A DNA stretch of 64,000 nt from Vibrio gallaecicus (GCF_024347495.1 NZ_AP025490.1:434001-498000), one strand, 5' to 3'. Counted from the stretch's first letter, positions 49,216 to 59,285 are shown. Numbers and translations are program-made. Notes: generated by a model not told the origin, from the letters alone.

Positions 49216-50406
49216 TTAAGAGCCTTCATCGTCAGCCATGAAAGCTTCGAGAAGATCATTAAGGAAGAGTTTTCCTTTCTCGGTGATTTGCCAGTGTGTT
49301 GGCGTTTCATTCAAGTAGCCCAGCTCTTTTGACCAATCAATGGTTTCCTTAATTGAATCTAAACTTAGGCCTGTTGTGTCAATGAAATCTTGCTTTGGGC
49401 ACGCTTCAATTAATCGAAAACGATTCATGAAAAACTCGAAAGGGCGATCATCATTTGCTACTTCAAACTCATCGGATAGATAAGGTTTGATTAAGTTCTG
49501 GTAAGCCGCAAGATAACCTCTGGGATGTTTCACTTTAGTCGTACGGATGATTCGACCATCGGTAAAACTGAGCTTACCGTGAGAACCACAGCCGATTCCT
49601 AAGTAGTCACCAAAGCGCCAATAATTTAAGTTATGTTGGCACTGGTAGTTGGGTTTGCTATACCCAGATATTTCATATTGTACATAACCAGCATCAGTGA
49701 GCTTTTGGTGACCTCTATCGAAAATATCCCAAAGGTCATCGTCATCAGGTAGTGCCGGTGTTTTGTAATAGAACATGGTATTAGGTTCTATCGTCAACTG
49801 ATACCAAGATAGGTGTGGCGGATTCAGTTCGATCGCTTTATCCAAATCAGCCAATGCTTGATCAATGCTTTGATCAGGCAAACCATGCATAAGATCTAGA
49901 TTGAAGCTATTTAAACCGATTTTATGTGCTAAGTGAGCGGCGTTTACTGCTTCATCTTGCCCGTGAATTCGTCCTAATCTTTCTAGCTTTTCTTGTTCAA
50001 AGCTTTGTACGCCAACTGAAATGCGAGTAACACCTGCTGTTTTATACCCAGCGAAGCGTTCAGCCTCAATGGTGCCAGGGTTCGCCTCCATGGTTATTTC
50101 GATTTCGGGTTTGAACGGAATACGTTGTTCAATACCTTGAAGTAAACGACCAATGCCTTCCGGTGAAAATAGGCTGGGAGTACCACCACCAATAAAAATG
50201 GAATGTAATGGGCGAGGCGCAACATTAAGCTGATATTTTTCGATATCAGTGTCTAAATCTTCCAGTAGCGCATCAATGTATTCACTTTCAGGAATATCAG
50301 CTTTGAGTGCATGCGAATTGAAATCACAATATGGGCATTTCTGTACGCACCATGGAATGTGCACATAAAGACTCAATGCCGGTGGTGTTAATACAGCACT
50401 TGGCAT
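49216..50406 (-). CDS. hemW: Heme chaperone HemW (radical SAM)
   Basis: 396 residues. The radical-SAM motif HIPWCVQKCPYCDFNSH has Cys 20, 24 and 27 (C-x3-C-x2-C). SAM-binding GGGTPSL and the HemN-type C-terminal domain (about 310-385) follow. HemN itself has an N-terminal extension that is absent here, so HemW is the better name: a heme chaperone, not coproporphyrinogen dehydrogenase. Its start overlaps the rdgB stop by one base (TAATG), which implies coupled translation. Confidence 0.93.
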   Translation of the reverse strand: MPSAVLTPPALSLYVHIPWCVQKCPYCDFNSHALKADIPESEYIDALLEDLDTDIEKYQLNVAPRPLHSIFIGGGTPSLFSPEGIGRLLQGIEQRIPFKPEIEITMEANPGTIEAERFAGYKTAGVTRISVGVQSFEQEKLERLGRIHGQDEAVNAAHLAHKIGLNSFNLDLMHGLPDQSIDQALADLDKAIELNPPHLSWYQLTIEPNTMFYYKTPALPDDDDLWDIFDRGHQKLTDAGYVQYEISGYSKPNYQCQHNLNYWRFGDYLGIGCGSHGKLSFTDGRIIRTTKVKHPRGYLAAYQNLIKPYLSDEFEVANDDRPFEFFMNRFRLIEACPKQDFIDTTGLSLDSIKETIDWSKELGYLNETPTHWQITEKGKLFLNDLLEAFMADDEGS

Positions 50407-51005
50407 TATAGAGCTTGCTCTTTTAGCGTTTTGAATAGTGCTGTTAGCGCTTTTCCACGATGAGATAATTGCTTTTTACGAGTTGATTCAAGCTCTGCAG
50501 ATGCGCAGTTATCTTCAGGAACAAAGAAGATTGGGTCGTAGCCGAATCCATTTTTACCATGCGCCTTCCTTAAAATTCGACCTTCCCATTTACCGTGGCA
50601 AACAATTGGTGTTGGATCGTTTGCATGGCGCATCAGTACTAAAACACAATGAAAGCGCGCAGTACGCTTTGCTTCTTCTACGCCTTGCATCGCATCTAGC
50701 AGCTTTTCTAAGTTTTGCTGGTCAGATGCATCTTCGCCTGCATAACGAGCTGAATAAATACCAGGAGCTCCTTGAAGAAAATCGACTTCTAAGCCTGAAT
50801 CGTCAGCAATAGCAGGTAGCCCGGTTTCTTGTGCAGCGTGGCGAGCTTTGATAATTGCATTTTCAATGAAAGTTGTGCCTGTTTCTGCAACTTCAGAAAC
50901 GTTAAATTCACTTTGTGCTGTTACGTCGAAACCAAAATCAGACAGAAGATCTGCCATTTCACGTACTTTACCTTGGTTGCCTGTTGCTAGAACGATTTTA
51001 CTCAT
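50406..51005 (-). CDS. rdgB: dITP/XTP pyrophosphatase (RdgB/HAM1)
   Basis: 199 residues. Motifs: [70 protein letters not shown] and [12 protein letters not shown]. It hydrolyses dITP, ITP and XTP to monophosphates, keeping them out of DNA. It lies directly upstream of hemW, a conserved pair. Confidence 0.97.
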   Translation of the reverse strand: MSKIVLATGNQGKVREMADLLSDFGFDVTAQSEFNVSEVAETGTTFIENAIIKARHAAQETGLPAIADDSGLEVDFLQGAPGIYSARYAGEDASDQQNLEKLLDAMQGVEEAKRTARFHCVLVLMRHANDPTPIVCHGKWEGRILRKAHGKNGFGYDPIFFVPEDNCASAELESTRKKQLSHRGKALTALFKTLKEQAL

Positions 51006-51055
51006 GGTCGGATAACTCTAATAAATGGGTTGTGGAAGAAGCTTTTAGTTAAAGC

Positions 51056-51487
51056 TTAGTCTTCTGTGTAGAATTTTTGGGTGAATCGTAATGGACCCGC
51101 GCCTTTTATCCCAGCATTAACATCAATAGTGAAGGTGATATTTTCTTCGTGAGTAATTGGGAATTCAGTTAGGTAGTAAATGGCATCACCTTCTTTAATT
51201 TCTCTGAAGGTTAATTTACGTGTGTTACCGACTAAGTTTTTTGCCGTGCCAGATACTTTTGCTGTGGTTGCTGGTTTACCCAACGCTGAGTTATCTAGAA
51301 TACTGATGTTTAGAACCGCAGAGTAGCCATTTCGTTTTAGTTGATACTGTTTGGCGACTTCCGCAGATAAGAAAGTGGAATTGAATGCTGAATAGTGAAC
51401 CTCAACATCTTTAATGTTTTTAAATTGACCAGCCCAAGTAGGGAAGGCGATGACGCTGATAAGTAGTGCTGTTATCCATAAACGCAT
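51056..51487 (-). CDS. Exported DUF4426 protein
   Basis: 143 residues from the ATG at 51487, which has TTTTTGGAGCCAAT before it; an earlier in-frame ATG at 51520 overlaps yggU and would hide the signal peptide. Residues 1-20 (MRLWITALLISVIAFPTWAG) are a signal peptide. The mature part (FKNIKDVEVHYSAFNSTFLSAEVAKQYQLKRNGYSAVLNISIL, YLTEFPITHEENITFTIDV) looks like a beta-sandwich and fits DUF4426. Function unknown; it is a stable member of the rdgB-yggT neighbourhood in Vibrio. Confidence 0.85.
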   Translation of the reverse strand: MRLWITALLISVIAFPTWAGQFKNIKDVEVHYSAFNSTFLSAEVAKQYQLKRNGYSAVLNISILDNSALGKPATTAKVSGTAKNLVGNTRKLTFREIKEGDAIYYLTEFPITHEENITFTIDVNAGIKGAGPLRFTQKFYTED

Positions 51488-51507
51488 ATTGGCTCCAAAA
51501 ATATAGC

Positions 51508-51531
51508 AAAAAGCCATCACAGGATGGCTTT
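51508..51531 (-). terminator. Terminator-like hairpin overlapping the yggU stop
   Basis: AAAGCCATC-CTGT-GATGGCTTT with five T on the minus strand. The yggU stop codon lies in the hairpin, so some transcription may end before the DUF4426 gene. Confidence 0.65.
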
Positions 51532-51807
51532 GATTTCATTAGGGATTTGGTTAGGTGAGCAGATTCGAACTTGCTTGTGCCTACCTAACTCTCCCTTTTC
51601 AATTTTAATAAGCCCTTTAGCTACCTTAAATTGTTTCGCTAGATATTTTGCTAAATGAGCATTGGCTTTGCCATCGACAGGTGGAGCTGTAATGGCAATT
51701 TTAAGTTCATCCCCATGCAAGCCGACAATTTTATCTCGGCTTGCTTTAGGTTGGATATAGAGCCGTAAAAGAATATCGTCTTCATCAGCCCAAACTGCTT
51801 TTGGCAT
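51517..51807 (-). CDS. yggU: DUF167 / YggU family protein
   Basis: 96 residues with the family core [67 protein letters not shown]. Small cytosolic protein with no settled function. It lies between yggT and the DUF4426 gene in the yggS-proC-yggT-yggU series that recurs in gamma-proteobacteria. Confidence 0.94.
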   Translation of the reverse strand: MPKAVWADEDDILLRLYIQPKASRDKIVGLHGDELKIAITAPPVDGKANAHLAKYLAKQFKVAKGLIKIEKGELGRHKQVRICSPNQIPNEIKAIL

Positions 51808-51871
51808 TGGTTAGTGCCTTAGTGTTTTAACTTAGTGCTACCTTTGGTTTGCTCAGCACCATAGGGTCTGA

Positions 51872-52429
51872 TTATAGCTGATACCAAATAGGACCAATTA
51901 GGTCACCCATTAAGAAGTTCGCAAATTGCAGAACAATAAACAGTACCAGTACGCTTAAATCAAAACCGCCCATTGCTGGAAGAATACGACGAATTGGAGC
52001 AAGCATTGGTTCTGTCAATTGATGGAAAACATACTCGATTGGGCTGCGACCTTGACTTACCCAGCTCAGGATAGCGCGAATAAGTAGAACCCAGAAAATA
52101 AGCCCACCAGCTGCTTTAAGTAATGCAAGTAATCCAAAGATTAGGAAGCTAACATCAAATACCGCTGCGCCACCTGAAATCACTAGGTTTAGTGCCGTGA
52201 ACTTCAATACACATAATACATAAGCAAATAGAATGGTTGCTACATCAAAGCTACCAATCGATGGGATGAAGCGTCGTAAAGGGGCCACAACAGGTTGTGT
52301 CGCTTTAACGATAAATTGTGAGAATGGGTTATAGAAATCTGCACGCGAGGCCTGTAACCAAATACGCAGAATGACCACCATGATGTAAAGATCAAATACG
52401 GTAGAGATCAAAAAGCTCATCGAATTCAT
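51872..52429 (-). CDS. yggT: YggT family integral membrane protein
   Basis: 185 residues with two tandem YggT repeats, each with a conserved RP/AP-x-R element: VVAPLRRFIPSIGSFDVATILF (about 45-70) and MLAPIRRILPAMGGFDLSVLVLF (about 140-165). About four membrane helices. The family is implicated in osmotic/ion tolerance and, in some organisms, membrane organisation; no biochemical activity is known. Downstream of proC. Confidence 0.94.
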   Translation of the reverse strand: MNSMSFLISTVFDLYIMVVILRIWLQASRADFYNPFSQFIVKATQPVVAPLRRFIPSIGSFDVATILFAYVLCVLKFTALNLVISGGAAVFDVSFLIFGLLALLKAAGGLIFWVLLIRAILSWVSQGRSPIEYVFHQLTEPMLAPIRRILPAMGGFDLSVLVLFIVLQFANFLMGDLIGPIWYQL

Positions 52430-52489
52430 AGAGTTTCCTTTTTCGGAGTGACTTGTGGCGAGCGCTTACTAATGCCTGCCACATAATAA

Positions 52490-53308
52490 TTAAAACAGTT
52501 TTTCCATCTCTTCAGCACGAGACACAGCCGCTTGCATGGCTTTGGCTACAATGTCTGACAGTTGGTTTTCATTGAAAGTTCTGAGTGCTTCTGCTGTCGT
52601 GCCACCTTTTGATGTGACTTGTTCACGCAGTGTCGATAACTCTGTGCTTGGGTTAGCAACTACCATTTCTGCTGCACCTAATGCTGACTGTTGAACCAAC
52701 TTACGTGCAGTGTCGGCATCGAAACCTTGTTTGATGGCTTCGGCTTGCATAGCTTCCATAAATAAGAAGAAATACGCAGGGGCACTGCCAGCTGCCGCGA
52801 TAATGTTATTGATACCCGATTCTTGCTCAACCCAGCACACTTCGCCAACTGCTTGCATTAATTGAGAAGCGAAGTTTTTATCTTGCTCATTGACTTTCTG
52901 GTCGGCATAAAGCCCGCTCATACCTTTACCAAGTAATGATGGAGTATTTGGCATGACACGAACCAAGTTCAATTGGCTATCGAGCATTTCATTAAGGCGT
53001 TTTGCACTAATACCAGCAGCAATTGAAATCACTAATTTATTTTCGAAATTGATAGCTTGCAGAGGTTTGCACACATCAGCCATCATTTGCGGCTTAACGG
53101 ATAACACAATGACGTCTGCATTTTGTGCTGCTGTGTAGTTATCACTGGTAGTTTTAATGCCATAGTCAGCTTCAAGAGGCTGTCTTCTAGTTTCTGAAGG
53201 AGCCGTCGCCGTGATTTTATGTGCGGGATAACCACTCGCCACAAGACCTGCAACAATTGAACGAACCATGTTCCCTGCACCAATAAAGGCGATATTCTTG
53301 TGTTCCAT
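52490..53308 (-). CDS. proC: Pyrroline-5-carboxylate reductase
   Basis: 272 residues from the ATG at 53308 (MEHKNIAFIGAGNMVRSIVAGLVASG); the longer frame to 53356 runs toward yggS and adds an unrelated start. The Rossmann GAGNM motif binds NAD(P)H. The C-terminal signature (SAPAYFFLFMEAMQAEAIKQGFDADTARKLVQQSALGAAEMV, TSKGGTTAEALRTFNE) is complete. It does the last step of proline synthesis. It is next to yggS, a link conserved across bacteria through PLP/amino-acid balance. Confidence 0.97.
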   Translation of the reverse strand: MEHKNIAFIGAGNMVRSIVAGLVASGYPAHKITATAPSETRRQPLEADYGIKTTSDNYTAAQNADVIVLSVKPQMMADVCKPLQAINFENKLVISIAAGISAKRLNEMLDSQLNLVRVMPNTPSLLGKGMSGLYADQKVNEQDKNFASQLMQAVGEVCWVEQESGINNIIAAAGSAPAYFFLFMEAMQAEAIKQGFDADTARKLVQQSALGAAEMVVANPSTELSTLREQVTSKGGTTAEALRTFNENQLSDIVAKAMQAAVSRAEEMEKLF

Positions 53309-53380
53309 ATTTCTCGGTCCTAACCTTGTAATGTGACGAACTAGCTTGTTCATCATTAGCTCAACTATTTGGGGCTGATA

Positions 53381-54085
53381 TTATTTGGTGTAATTACGAG
53401 CACCAAAAATTGCCGTGCCTATTCTTACCATTGTGCTGCCTGCTTCAACAGCGGCATCCATATCACCGCTCATACCCATTGAGAGTGTATCTATGCCTGA
53501 ATATTTATCACTAAGCTTATTGTTAAGAGATGCTAATTGTGAAAAAGCATTAAGCTGTGATTGATAATCTGACACGTTAGCAGGAATTGACATCAATCCT
53601 CTTAAAGTGAGGTTGGGAAGTGAAGAAATCAACTCTGCTAATTCAAAAATTTCTGCTTCAGAGGTGCCTGATTTTGAATCTTCACCACTTGTATTGACTT
53701 GAATGAGTACCTGCAAAGCGGATAGGTGTTCAGGTCTTTGATCATTTAAACGCTGAGCTATTTTTCCTCGTTCAATAGAATGTACCCAATCAAAATTTTC
53801 AGCGATTGGTCGCGTTTTATTGGATTGAATTGGACCAATAAAATGCCATTCTAAATTTAAGTTAGAATGTTGTTCTGAAAAGTGTTTTACTTTATCTACG
53901 CCTTCTTGGACGTAGTTTTCACCAAATGAAACTTGCCCACCTTGTGCGGCTTCTAGAATTGCCTCGATAGGTTTAGTTTTACTTACGGCTAAAAGTTGCA
54001 CGGACTCTGGAGGTCGGCCACACTTTTGTTCTGCATTACGGATCTGCGAGGTGATCTGTTCAATATTTTGTTGAATACTACTCAT
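53381..54085 (-). CDS. yggS: YggS/PLPBP, pyridoxal-phosphate homeostasis protein
   Basis: 234 residues, alanine-racemase-like barrel. LLAVSKTKPIEAILEAAQGGQVSFGENYVQEGVDKV contains the PLP-binding Lys (about 36). EWHFIGPIQSNKTRPIAENFDWVHSIE and LSMGMSGDMDAAVEAGSTMVRIGTAIFGAR complete the family signature. It is thought to buffer PLP and affects amino-acid pools. It is divergent from pilT (27 bp gap) and upstream of proC. Confidence 0.97.
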   Translation of the reverse strand: MSSIQQNIEQITSQIRNAEQKCGRPPESVQLLAVSKTKPIEAILEAAQGGQVSFGENYVQEGVDKVKHFSEQHSNLNLEWHFIGPIQSNKTRPIAENFDWVHSIERGKIAQRLNDQRPEHLSALQVLIQVNTSGEDSKSGTSEAEIFELAELISSLPNLTLRGLMSIPANVSDYQSQLNAFSQLASLNNKLSDKYSGIDTLSMGMSGDMDAAVEAGSTMVRIGTAIFGARNYTK

Positions 54086-54111
54086 AGCTGACTTTACTTA
54101 AGGGAAAATAA

Positions 54112-55143
54112 ATGGATATCACTGAGTTACTGGATTTTAGTGTAAAGCATAACGCGTCAGATCTACATCTTTCTGCGGGTGTATCTCCAATGGTACGTAT
54201 AGATGGTGAAGTAAGGAAGCTTGGAGTTCCTGCTTTTAGTCATGCTGATGTACATCGTTTGGTTTTTGAGATCATGAACGATTCCCAGCGCAGTGAATTT
54301 GAAGAAAAGCTGGAAGTCGATTTTTCTTTTGAATTACCTAGTGTTGGACGCTTCCGTGTTAATGCATTTAATCAGGCTCGTGGCTGTTCTGCTGTATTTC
54401 GTACCATTCCCGTTGAGATCCCAACCTTAGATCAATTAGGTGCGCCAGAGATCTTTGAAAAAATTGCAAATTATGAAAAGGGCTTAGTACTCGTTACGGG
54501 TCCTACTGGTTCTGGTAAGTCGACCACACTTGCCGCTATGGTAGATTATGTAAACCGTAACTATAACAAACACATATTAACCATCGAAGACCCGATTGAA
54601 TTCGTACATACCAACAATAAGTGTTTGATAAACCAACGTGAAGTACATAGAGATACCCATAGCTTTAAAGCAGCCTTACGCAGTGCTTTACGTGAAGACC
54701 CTGATGTTATTTTGGTGGGCGAGCTTCGTGATCAAGAAACGATCAGTTTAGCGCTTACAGCAGCCGAAACGGGGCACCTTGTTTTTGGTACATTGCATAC
54801 TAGCTCTGCGGCAAAAACCATTGACCGTATTATTGATGTATTCCCCGGTAGTGATAAAGACATGGTTCGGTCTATGCTTTCTGAATCACTTCGTTCGGTT
54901 ATTGCTCAGAAGTTGCTTAAGCGTATTGGGGGCGGGCGTGTTGCTTGCCACGAAATTATGATGGCGACGCCAGCAATTCGTAACTTGATACGTGAAGATA
55001 AAGTGGCGCAGATGTACTCAATTATCCAAACGGGAGCTGCTCACGGCATGCAAACAATGGAACAAAACTCCAAGCAGTTGATTGCTCAAGGTTTGGTGGA
55101 TCCAGAAGAAGTTCAGAAGAAAATTGAAACATCGTTATTCTAG
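54112..55143 (+). CDS. pilT: Twitching motility retraction ATPase PilT
   Basis: 343 residues. Walker A GPTGSGKST at about 130; Asp box HILTIEDPIEFVH; Walker B DPDVILVGELRD; His box LTAAETGHLVFGTLHTSSA. The C-terminal helical AIRNLI motif for retraction is present (ATPAIRNLIREDKVAQM). It depolymerises type IV pili. It is followed by pilU after 111 bp. In Vibrio these ATPases lie away from the pil structural genes. Confidence 0.97.
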   Translation: MDITELLDFSVKHNASDLHLSAGVSPMVRIDGEVRKLGVPAFSHADVHRLVFEIMNDSQRSEFEEKLEVDFSFELPSVGRFRVNAFNQARGCSAVFRTIPVEIPTLDQLGAPEIFEKIANYEKGLVLVTGPTGSGKSTTLAAMVDYVNRNYNKHILTIEDPIEFVHTNNKCLINQREVHRDTHSFKAALRSALREDPDVILVGELRDQETISLALTAAETGHLVFGTLHTSSAAKTIDRIIDVFPGSDKDMVRSMLSESLRSVIAQKLLKRIGGGRVACHEIMMATPAIRNLIREDKVAQMYSIIQTGAAHGMQTMEQNSKQLIAQGLVDPEEVQKKIETSLF

Positions 55144-55254
55144 TTCGTTGGCTATCAATCTCGTCAGTTAACAGTATCGTCAGTTAAAATATTGCTTAAA
55201 GCTTTTTTGATTAAAGCTTTCTTGGTTAAAAATGTGCATTAAGGCTAAATTAAA

Positions 55255-56364
55255 ATGGAATTGAATCAAATTCTCGAAGGGATGATCTCGCAAAAAGCAT
55301 CGGATCTTTATATCACGGTGGATGCACCTATATTATTTAGAGTTGACGGGGAGTTGCGCCCTCAAGGTGAAAAGCTCAATGAAGCTCAAGTTGCTCAGTT
55401 GCTTGATGCCATGATGGATCAAGATCGCCGTGCTGAGTATCGTCGAACTCGTGAATCAAATTTTGCGGTAGTTCGAGATACTGGGCGTTTTCGTGTGAGT
55501 GCTTTCTTCCAGAGGGAATTGCCTGGTGCTGTCATTCGCCGTATCGAAACCAATATCCCTAGCTTTGAGCAGCTTAAACTTCCTGATGTACTCCAAGACC
55601 TATCTATCGCTAAGCGTGGGTTAGTGCTGGTGGTAGGTGCTACAGGGTCGGGTAAATCAACTTCTATGGCGGCAATGACAGGTTATCGTAATTCTAACCG
55701 CTCAGGGCATATCCTAACGGTTGAAGACCCAATCGAGTTTGTTCATGAGCACAAAAAATGTATCGTTACTCAGCGTGAAGTTGGGTTAGATACAGATAGT
55801 TATGAAGTTGCTTTAAAGAACTCGCTTCGACAAGCGCCTGATATGATTCTTATTGGTGAAATACGTAGCCGTGAAACGATGGAATATGCCATGACTTTCG
55901 CGGAAACTGGTCACCTTTGTATGGCGACACTTCATGCCAATAATGCTAACCAAGCGTTAGAGCGTATTTTGCATTTAGTGCCAAAAGAGCAAAAAGAGCA
56001 ATTCTTATTCGACTTATCAATGAACTTGCGCGGTGTGGTTGCTCAGCAACTTATCCGAGATAAAAATGGTAATGGTCGACATGGTGTGTTTGAGATTCTG
56101 CTCAATAGCCCAAGGATCTCTGATTTGATTCGCCGCGGTGATCTTCATGAATTGAAGGCGACGATGGCGAAATCGAAAGAAGTTGGTATGCAAACTTTTG
56201 ATCAATCATTATATGACTTAGTTGTTTCAGGGAAAATCAGTGAAGAGGATGCATTTCATAGTGCTGATTCTGCCAATGATCTACGCTTGATGCTCAAGAC
56301 CCAACGCGGTGATGACAGCTACGGAACCGGTGCACTTGCAGGTGTGAAGATTGATATGGAGTAA
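55255..56364 (+). CDS. pilU: PilT-dependent retraction ATPase PilU
   Basis: 369 residues. The same ATPase motifs as PilT: VGATGSGKSTSMAAM (about 126), HILTVEDPIEFVHEHKK, APDMILIGEIRSRETMEYAMTFAETGHLCMATLHANNANQALERI, and a PilU-type C-terminal extension (SGKISEEDAFHSADSANDLRLMLK...). It assists PilT under load. A bidirectional terminator follows at 56397. Confidence 0.96.
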   Translation: MELNQILEGMISQKASDLYITVDAPILFRVDGELRPQGEKLNEAQVAQLLDAMMDQDRRAEYRRTRESNFAVVRDTGRFRVSAFFQRELPGAVIRRIETNIPSFEQLKLPDVLQDLSIAKRGLVLVVGATGSGKSTSMAAMTGYRNSNRSGHILTVEDPIEFVHEHKKCIVTQREVGLDTDSYEVALKNSLRQAPDMILIGEIRSRETMEYAMTFAETGHLCMATLHANNANQALERILHLVPKEQKEQFLFDLSMNLRGVVAQQLIRDKNGNGRHGVFEILLNSPRISDLIRRGDLHELKATMAKSKEVGMQTFDQSLYDLVVSGKISEEDAFHSADSANDLRLMLKTQRGDDSYGTGALAGVKIDME

Positions 56365-56396
56365 GAACGATTTCTTACTAGTATGAATTTACAGAT

Positions 56397-56431
56397 ATAA
56401 AAAAGGGTTGCTTGGTAGCAACCCTTTTTTA
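56397..56431. terminator. Convergent terminator between pilU and ruvX
   Basis: AAAAGGGTTGC-TTGGTA-GCAACCCTTTT with T runs in both directions. Confidence 0.92.
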
Positions 56432-56436
56432 TTTGA

Positions 56437-56862
56437 TTACTCGCCCCATTGAGCTTCAAACCAGCTTTCTAGGATAACCACTGCTGACTGATTATCGACA
56501 TTACCTTTACTCAGCGCTTTATATCCACCCATTTCGAATAGGTCTGCTCTCGCTTCTGTGGTTGATAACCTTTCATCATGAAGCTCAACGTTCACACCAA
56601 AGCGTCCTTTGAGGCGATTCGCAAATTTCTTTGCTCTTGGTGTGATCGTTTCTAAATCTTTGCCGTGAAGATCGGTAGGCAAACCAACGACAACCAAATC
56701 GGGTTGCCACTCTTTGAGTTGTTTCTCTATATCATCCCAGTTAGGGATACCATCTTTTGCTTTGAATGCTTTTAACGGGCTTGCTGTACCAGTAATCTCT
56801 TGACCGATAGCGCTACCGATACTTTTAGTACCGTAATCAAACGCCATAATTGTTCGTGACAT
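56437..56862 (-). CDS. ruvX: YqgF / RuvX family nuclease (pre-16S rRNA processing)
   Basis: 141 residues with an RNase-H-like fold: [27 protein letters not shown] (catalytic Asp), [29 protein letters not shown], and [17 protein letters not shown]. The conserved C-terminal Asp is in [16 protein letters not shown]. The family processes the 5' end of 16S rRNA. It is 68 bp after yqgE on the same strand; the pair is widespread in gamma-proteobacteria. Confidence 0.96.
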   Translation of the reverse strand: MSRTIMAFDYGTKSIGSAIGQEITGTASPLKAFKAKDGIPNWDDIEKQLKEWQPDLVVVGLPTDLHGKDLETITPRAKKFANRLKGRFGVNVELHDERLSTTEARADLFEMGGYKALSKGNVDNQSAVVILESWFEAQWGE

Positions 56863-56930
56863 GGTATTTCCAAATGTTTTAAAGAAAAGGCTTTTTGTTG
56901 TGTGCGACTAAAATTTAGAACTTATGATCT

Positions 56931-57494
56931 CTAGGCATGACCAGCATCCGAAGACAATTGAGATACATTGATGCCTAGCATTTGTACCGCTACTTTCCAG
57001 CGTTCAGCTATCGGTGTATCGAAAATGACTTTTGGATCAGCTTCGATGGTAAGCCAAGAGTTTTCGGTGAGTTCTATCTCTAGTTGACCTGGGTCCCACC
57101 CTGAATAACCCAGAGCGATAAGGTAATTCTGAGGTTCCGCATCGGTGCCAAGTACTGAAAGAATATCTTTGGAAGTGGTTACCGAGATATGATCAGTCAT
57201 ATTGATGCTTGATTGGTAAGTATCTTTAGGTTGATGAAGAATAAAACCTCTATCTTCAGCGACAGGTCCACCATTTAATACAGGTTGCGCTAAGCTGGCT
57301 TGCTTATGCTGAGGTTGGATCGGTTCTACTTCAACTTGCTTGAGCATTGACCCTACTGTGACATCAATTGGAGCATTGATCATTAACCCCATTGCACCTT
57401 CATCATTATGCTCACATAAGTAGATAACTGAGTGCTGAAAGTAGGGATCTTTCATTCCGGGCATTGCTACGAGAAAATGGTTAGTCAAATTCAT
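56931..57494 (-). CDS. yqgE: YqgE/AlgH family protein
   Basis: 187 residues from the ATG at 57494, which has an AGGAGATATT site. [66 protein letters not shown] and [24 protein letters not shown] are the family signatures. The family has a compact fold and no proven activity; the Pseudomonas homologue AlgH affects alginate. It lies between gshB and ruvX, an order kept in many gamma-proteobacteria. Confidence 0.95.
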   Translation of the reverse strand: MNLTNHFLVAMPGMKDPYFQHSVIYLCEHNDEGAMGLMINAPIDVTVGSMLKQVEVEPIQPQHKQASLAQPVLNGGPVAEDRGFILHQPKDTYQSSINMTDHISVTTSKDILSVLGTDAEPQNYLIALGYSGWDPGQLEIELTENSWLTIEADPKVIFDTPIAERWKVAVQMLGINVSQLSSDAGHA

Positions 57495-57513
57495 AATATC
57501 TCCTGCCACTAAG

Positions 57514-57540
57514 GAAAAATGAGCGACAAAGCTGTCGCTC
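57514..57540 (-). terminator. Weak terminator-like hairpin between gshB and yqgE
   Basis: GAGCGACA-GCTT-TGTCGCTC followed by five T on the minus strand, just before yqgE. Confidence 0.6.
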
Positions 57541-57593
57541 TAATTGTATAGGTTTTGCTAGAGATTATCGAAATCCTTGAGACTTCGGAATTA

Positions 57594-58544
57594 CTATTTA
57601 TCGTTAACTCGGCGTTCAATCGCATCCATTAACTTGCCTGTTACTGAAACATCGAATGCAGCTTCAATTTCACGGATACAGGTTGGGCTCGTAACGTTAA
57701 TTTCAGTTAGTTTGTCGCCAATAACATCAAGACCAACAAAAATCAGTCCTTTTTCTTTTAGTGCCGGTGCAACCGCTTTAGCGATCGCCCAATCAGTTTC
57801 GCTTAGAGGTCGAGCTTCACCTGTACCGCCGGCAGCAAGGTTGCCACGAGTTTCACCTTTAGCTGGGATACGAGCTAGGCAGTAAGGCATAGGTTCACCA
57901 TCAACAACCAGAATACGCTTATCGCCATTACTTATGTCAGGCACGAAAGTTTGTGCCATTGCGTAGTTTTGACCGTGGTTTGTTAATGTCTCGATGATCA
58001 CTGATACGTTTGGATCGCCTTCTTTCACTCGGAAAATTGAAGCTCCACCCATGCCATCTAATGGTTTCAGGATGATATCACCGTGCTTCTCGCGGAACGC
58101 TTTAATCTTTTCAGCTTTACGAGTTACGATTGTCGTGGGTGTCAGTTCCGGGAACCAAGCTGTGAACAGTTTTTCGTTACAATCACGCAAGCTTTGAGGC
58201 TTGTTGACAATAAGAGCGCCATTTTCTTCTGCACGCTCAAGAATGTAAGTTGCGTAAATATATTCAGTATCGAAAGGAGGATCTTTACGCATCAATACAG
58301 CATCAAGTTCAGATAGTGCAATAGTTTGCTCTGATTTGAATTCATACCAGCCGTTTGGATCTTCTTTTAATTCGACTACTTTCGTATCTGCAATAGCGAC
58401 ACCTTGATCTAAGTGTAGATCATCCATTTCCATATAGTGGATTTCATAACCACGACGCTGTGCTTCAAGCATCATGGCAAAGCTAGAGTCTTTTTTAATA
58501 TTAATGGATGAAATCGGATCCATTACGATGCCAAGTTTGATCAT
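57594..58544 (-). CDS. gshB: Glutathione synthetase
   Basis: 316 residues, normal length. MIKLGIVMDPISSINIKKDSSFAMMLEAQRRGYEIHYMEMDDL begins the protein. ATP-grasp elements include DIILKPLDGMGGASIFRV, the Mg ligands in LIFVGLDVIGDKLTEINVTSPTCIREIE, and the NGDKRILVVDGEPMPYCLARIPAKGETRGNLAAGG loop. It joins gamma-glutamylcysteine and glycine. It is 9 bp after rsmE, so co-transcription is likely. Confidence 0.98.
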   Translation of the reverse strand: MIKLGIVMDPISSINIKKDSSFAMMLEAQRRGYEIHYMEMDDLHLDQGVAIADTKVVELKEDPNGWYEFKSEQTIALSELDAVLMRKDPPFDTEYIYATYILERAEENGALIVNKPQSLRDCNEKLFTAWFPELTPTTIVTRKAEKIKAFREKHGDIILKPLDGMGGASIFRVKEGDPNVSVIIETLTNHGQNYAMAQTFVPDISNGDKRILVVDGEPMPYCLARIPAKGETRGNLAAGGTGEARPLSETDWAIAKAVAPALKEKGLIFVGLDVIGDKLTEINVTSPTCIREIEAAFDVSVTGKLMDAIERRVNDK

Positions 58545-58553
58545 TTTATTCTC

Positions 58554-59285
58554 CTAGCCTAGATCGCCAAAACGGACTTGTAAGGCAGTAATTGCAGTTA
58601 GAGCCGCGGTTTCGGTACGTAATACACGAGGACCGAGTAGCGTCTCTTCAAATTGATATTGTTCTGTCATGCTGATTTCTTCAGCGGATAACCCACCTTC
58701 TGGTCCGATCAAGAGTCGAACTTTATTGATAGGCTCTGGAAGTGTGTTAATGGAGTATTTTGCTCGAGGGTGTAAGTTCAGCTTTAGGGCTTCGCTTGGT
58801 TCACCGCACCATTCTTCAAGTTGCATGATTGGTCGGATAACTGGAACAGTGTTACGCCCTGATTGTTCGCAAGCTGCAATAGCAATTTTTTGCCATTGAG
58901 CCAGCTTCTTTTCGAAACGCTTGGCATCAAGCTTTACACCGCAACGCTCTGAAATTAGAGGGGTAATGGTATTCACACCTAATTCGACGGACTTTTGAAT
59001 GGTGAACTCCATTTTATCACCGCGAGAGATAACCTGACCTAGGTGTAAATTCAGGGGGGATTCGCTGCTACGCTCAATACGTTCACTTACTTCAACAATG
59101 ACACTTTTCTTTGTGACTTCTGAAATCGTTGCAGGAAACTCCGCACCGCTACCATCAAATAGTAGGACCTCTTGGCCTTCCTTCATTCGTAATACTCGAC
59201 CAACGTGACCGGCAGCGTCTTCACCTAAAGAAAGGGCGCCTAGCTGGTGGATGAATTCAGGGTGATAAATACGAGGTACTCTCAT
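58554..59285 (-). CDS. rsmE: 16S rRNA m3U1498 methyltransferase
   Basis: 243 residues. An N-terminal PUA-like domain ([28 protein letters not shown]) precedes the SPOUT trefoil-knot methyltransferase with the SAM loop [22 protein letters not shown] and [20 protein letters not shown]. It modifies U1498 of 16S rRNA. First gene of a probable rsmE-gshB-yqgE-ruvX unit. Confidence 0.97.
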   Translation of the reverse strand: MRVPRIYHPEFIHQLGALSLGEDAAGHVGRVLRMKEGQEVLLFDGSGAEFPATISEVTKKSVIVEVSERIERSSESPLNLHLGQVISRGDKMEFTIQKSVELGVNTITPLISERCGVKLDAKRFEKKLAQWQKIAIAACEQSGRNTVPVIRPIMQLEEWCGEPSEALKLNLHPRAKYSINTLPEPINKVRLLIGPEGGLSAEEISMTEQYQFEETLLGPRVLRTETAALTAITALQVRFGDLG

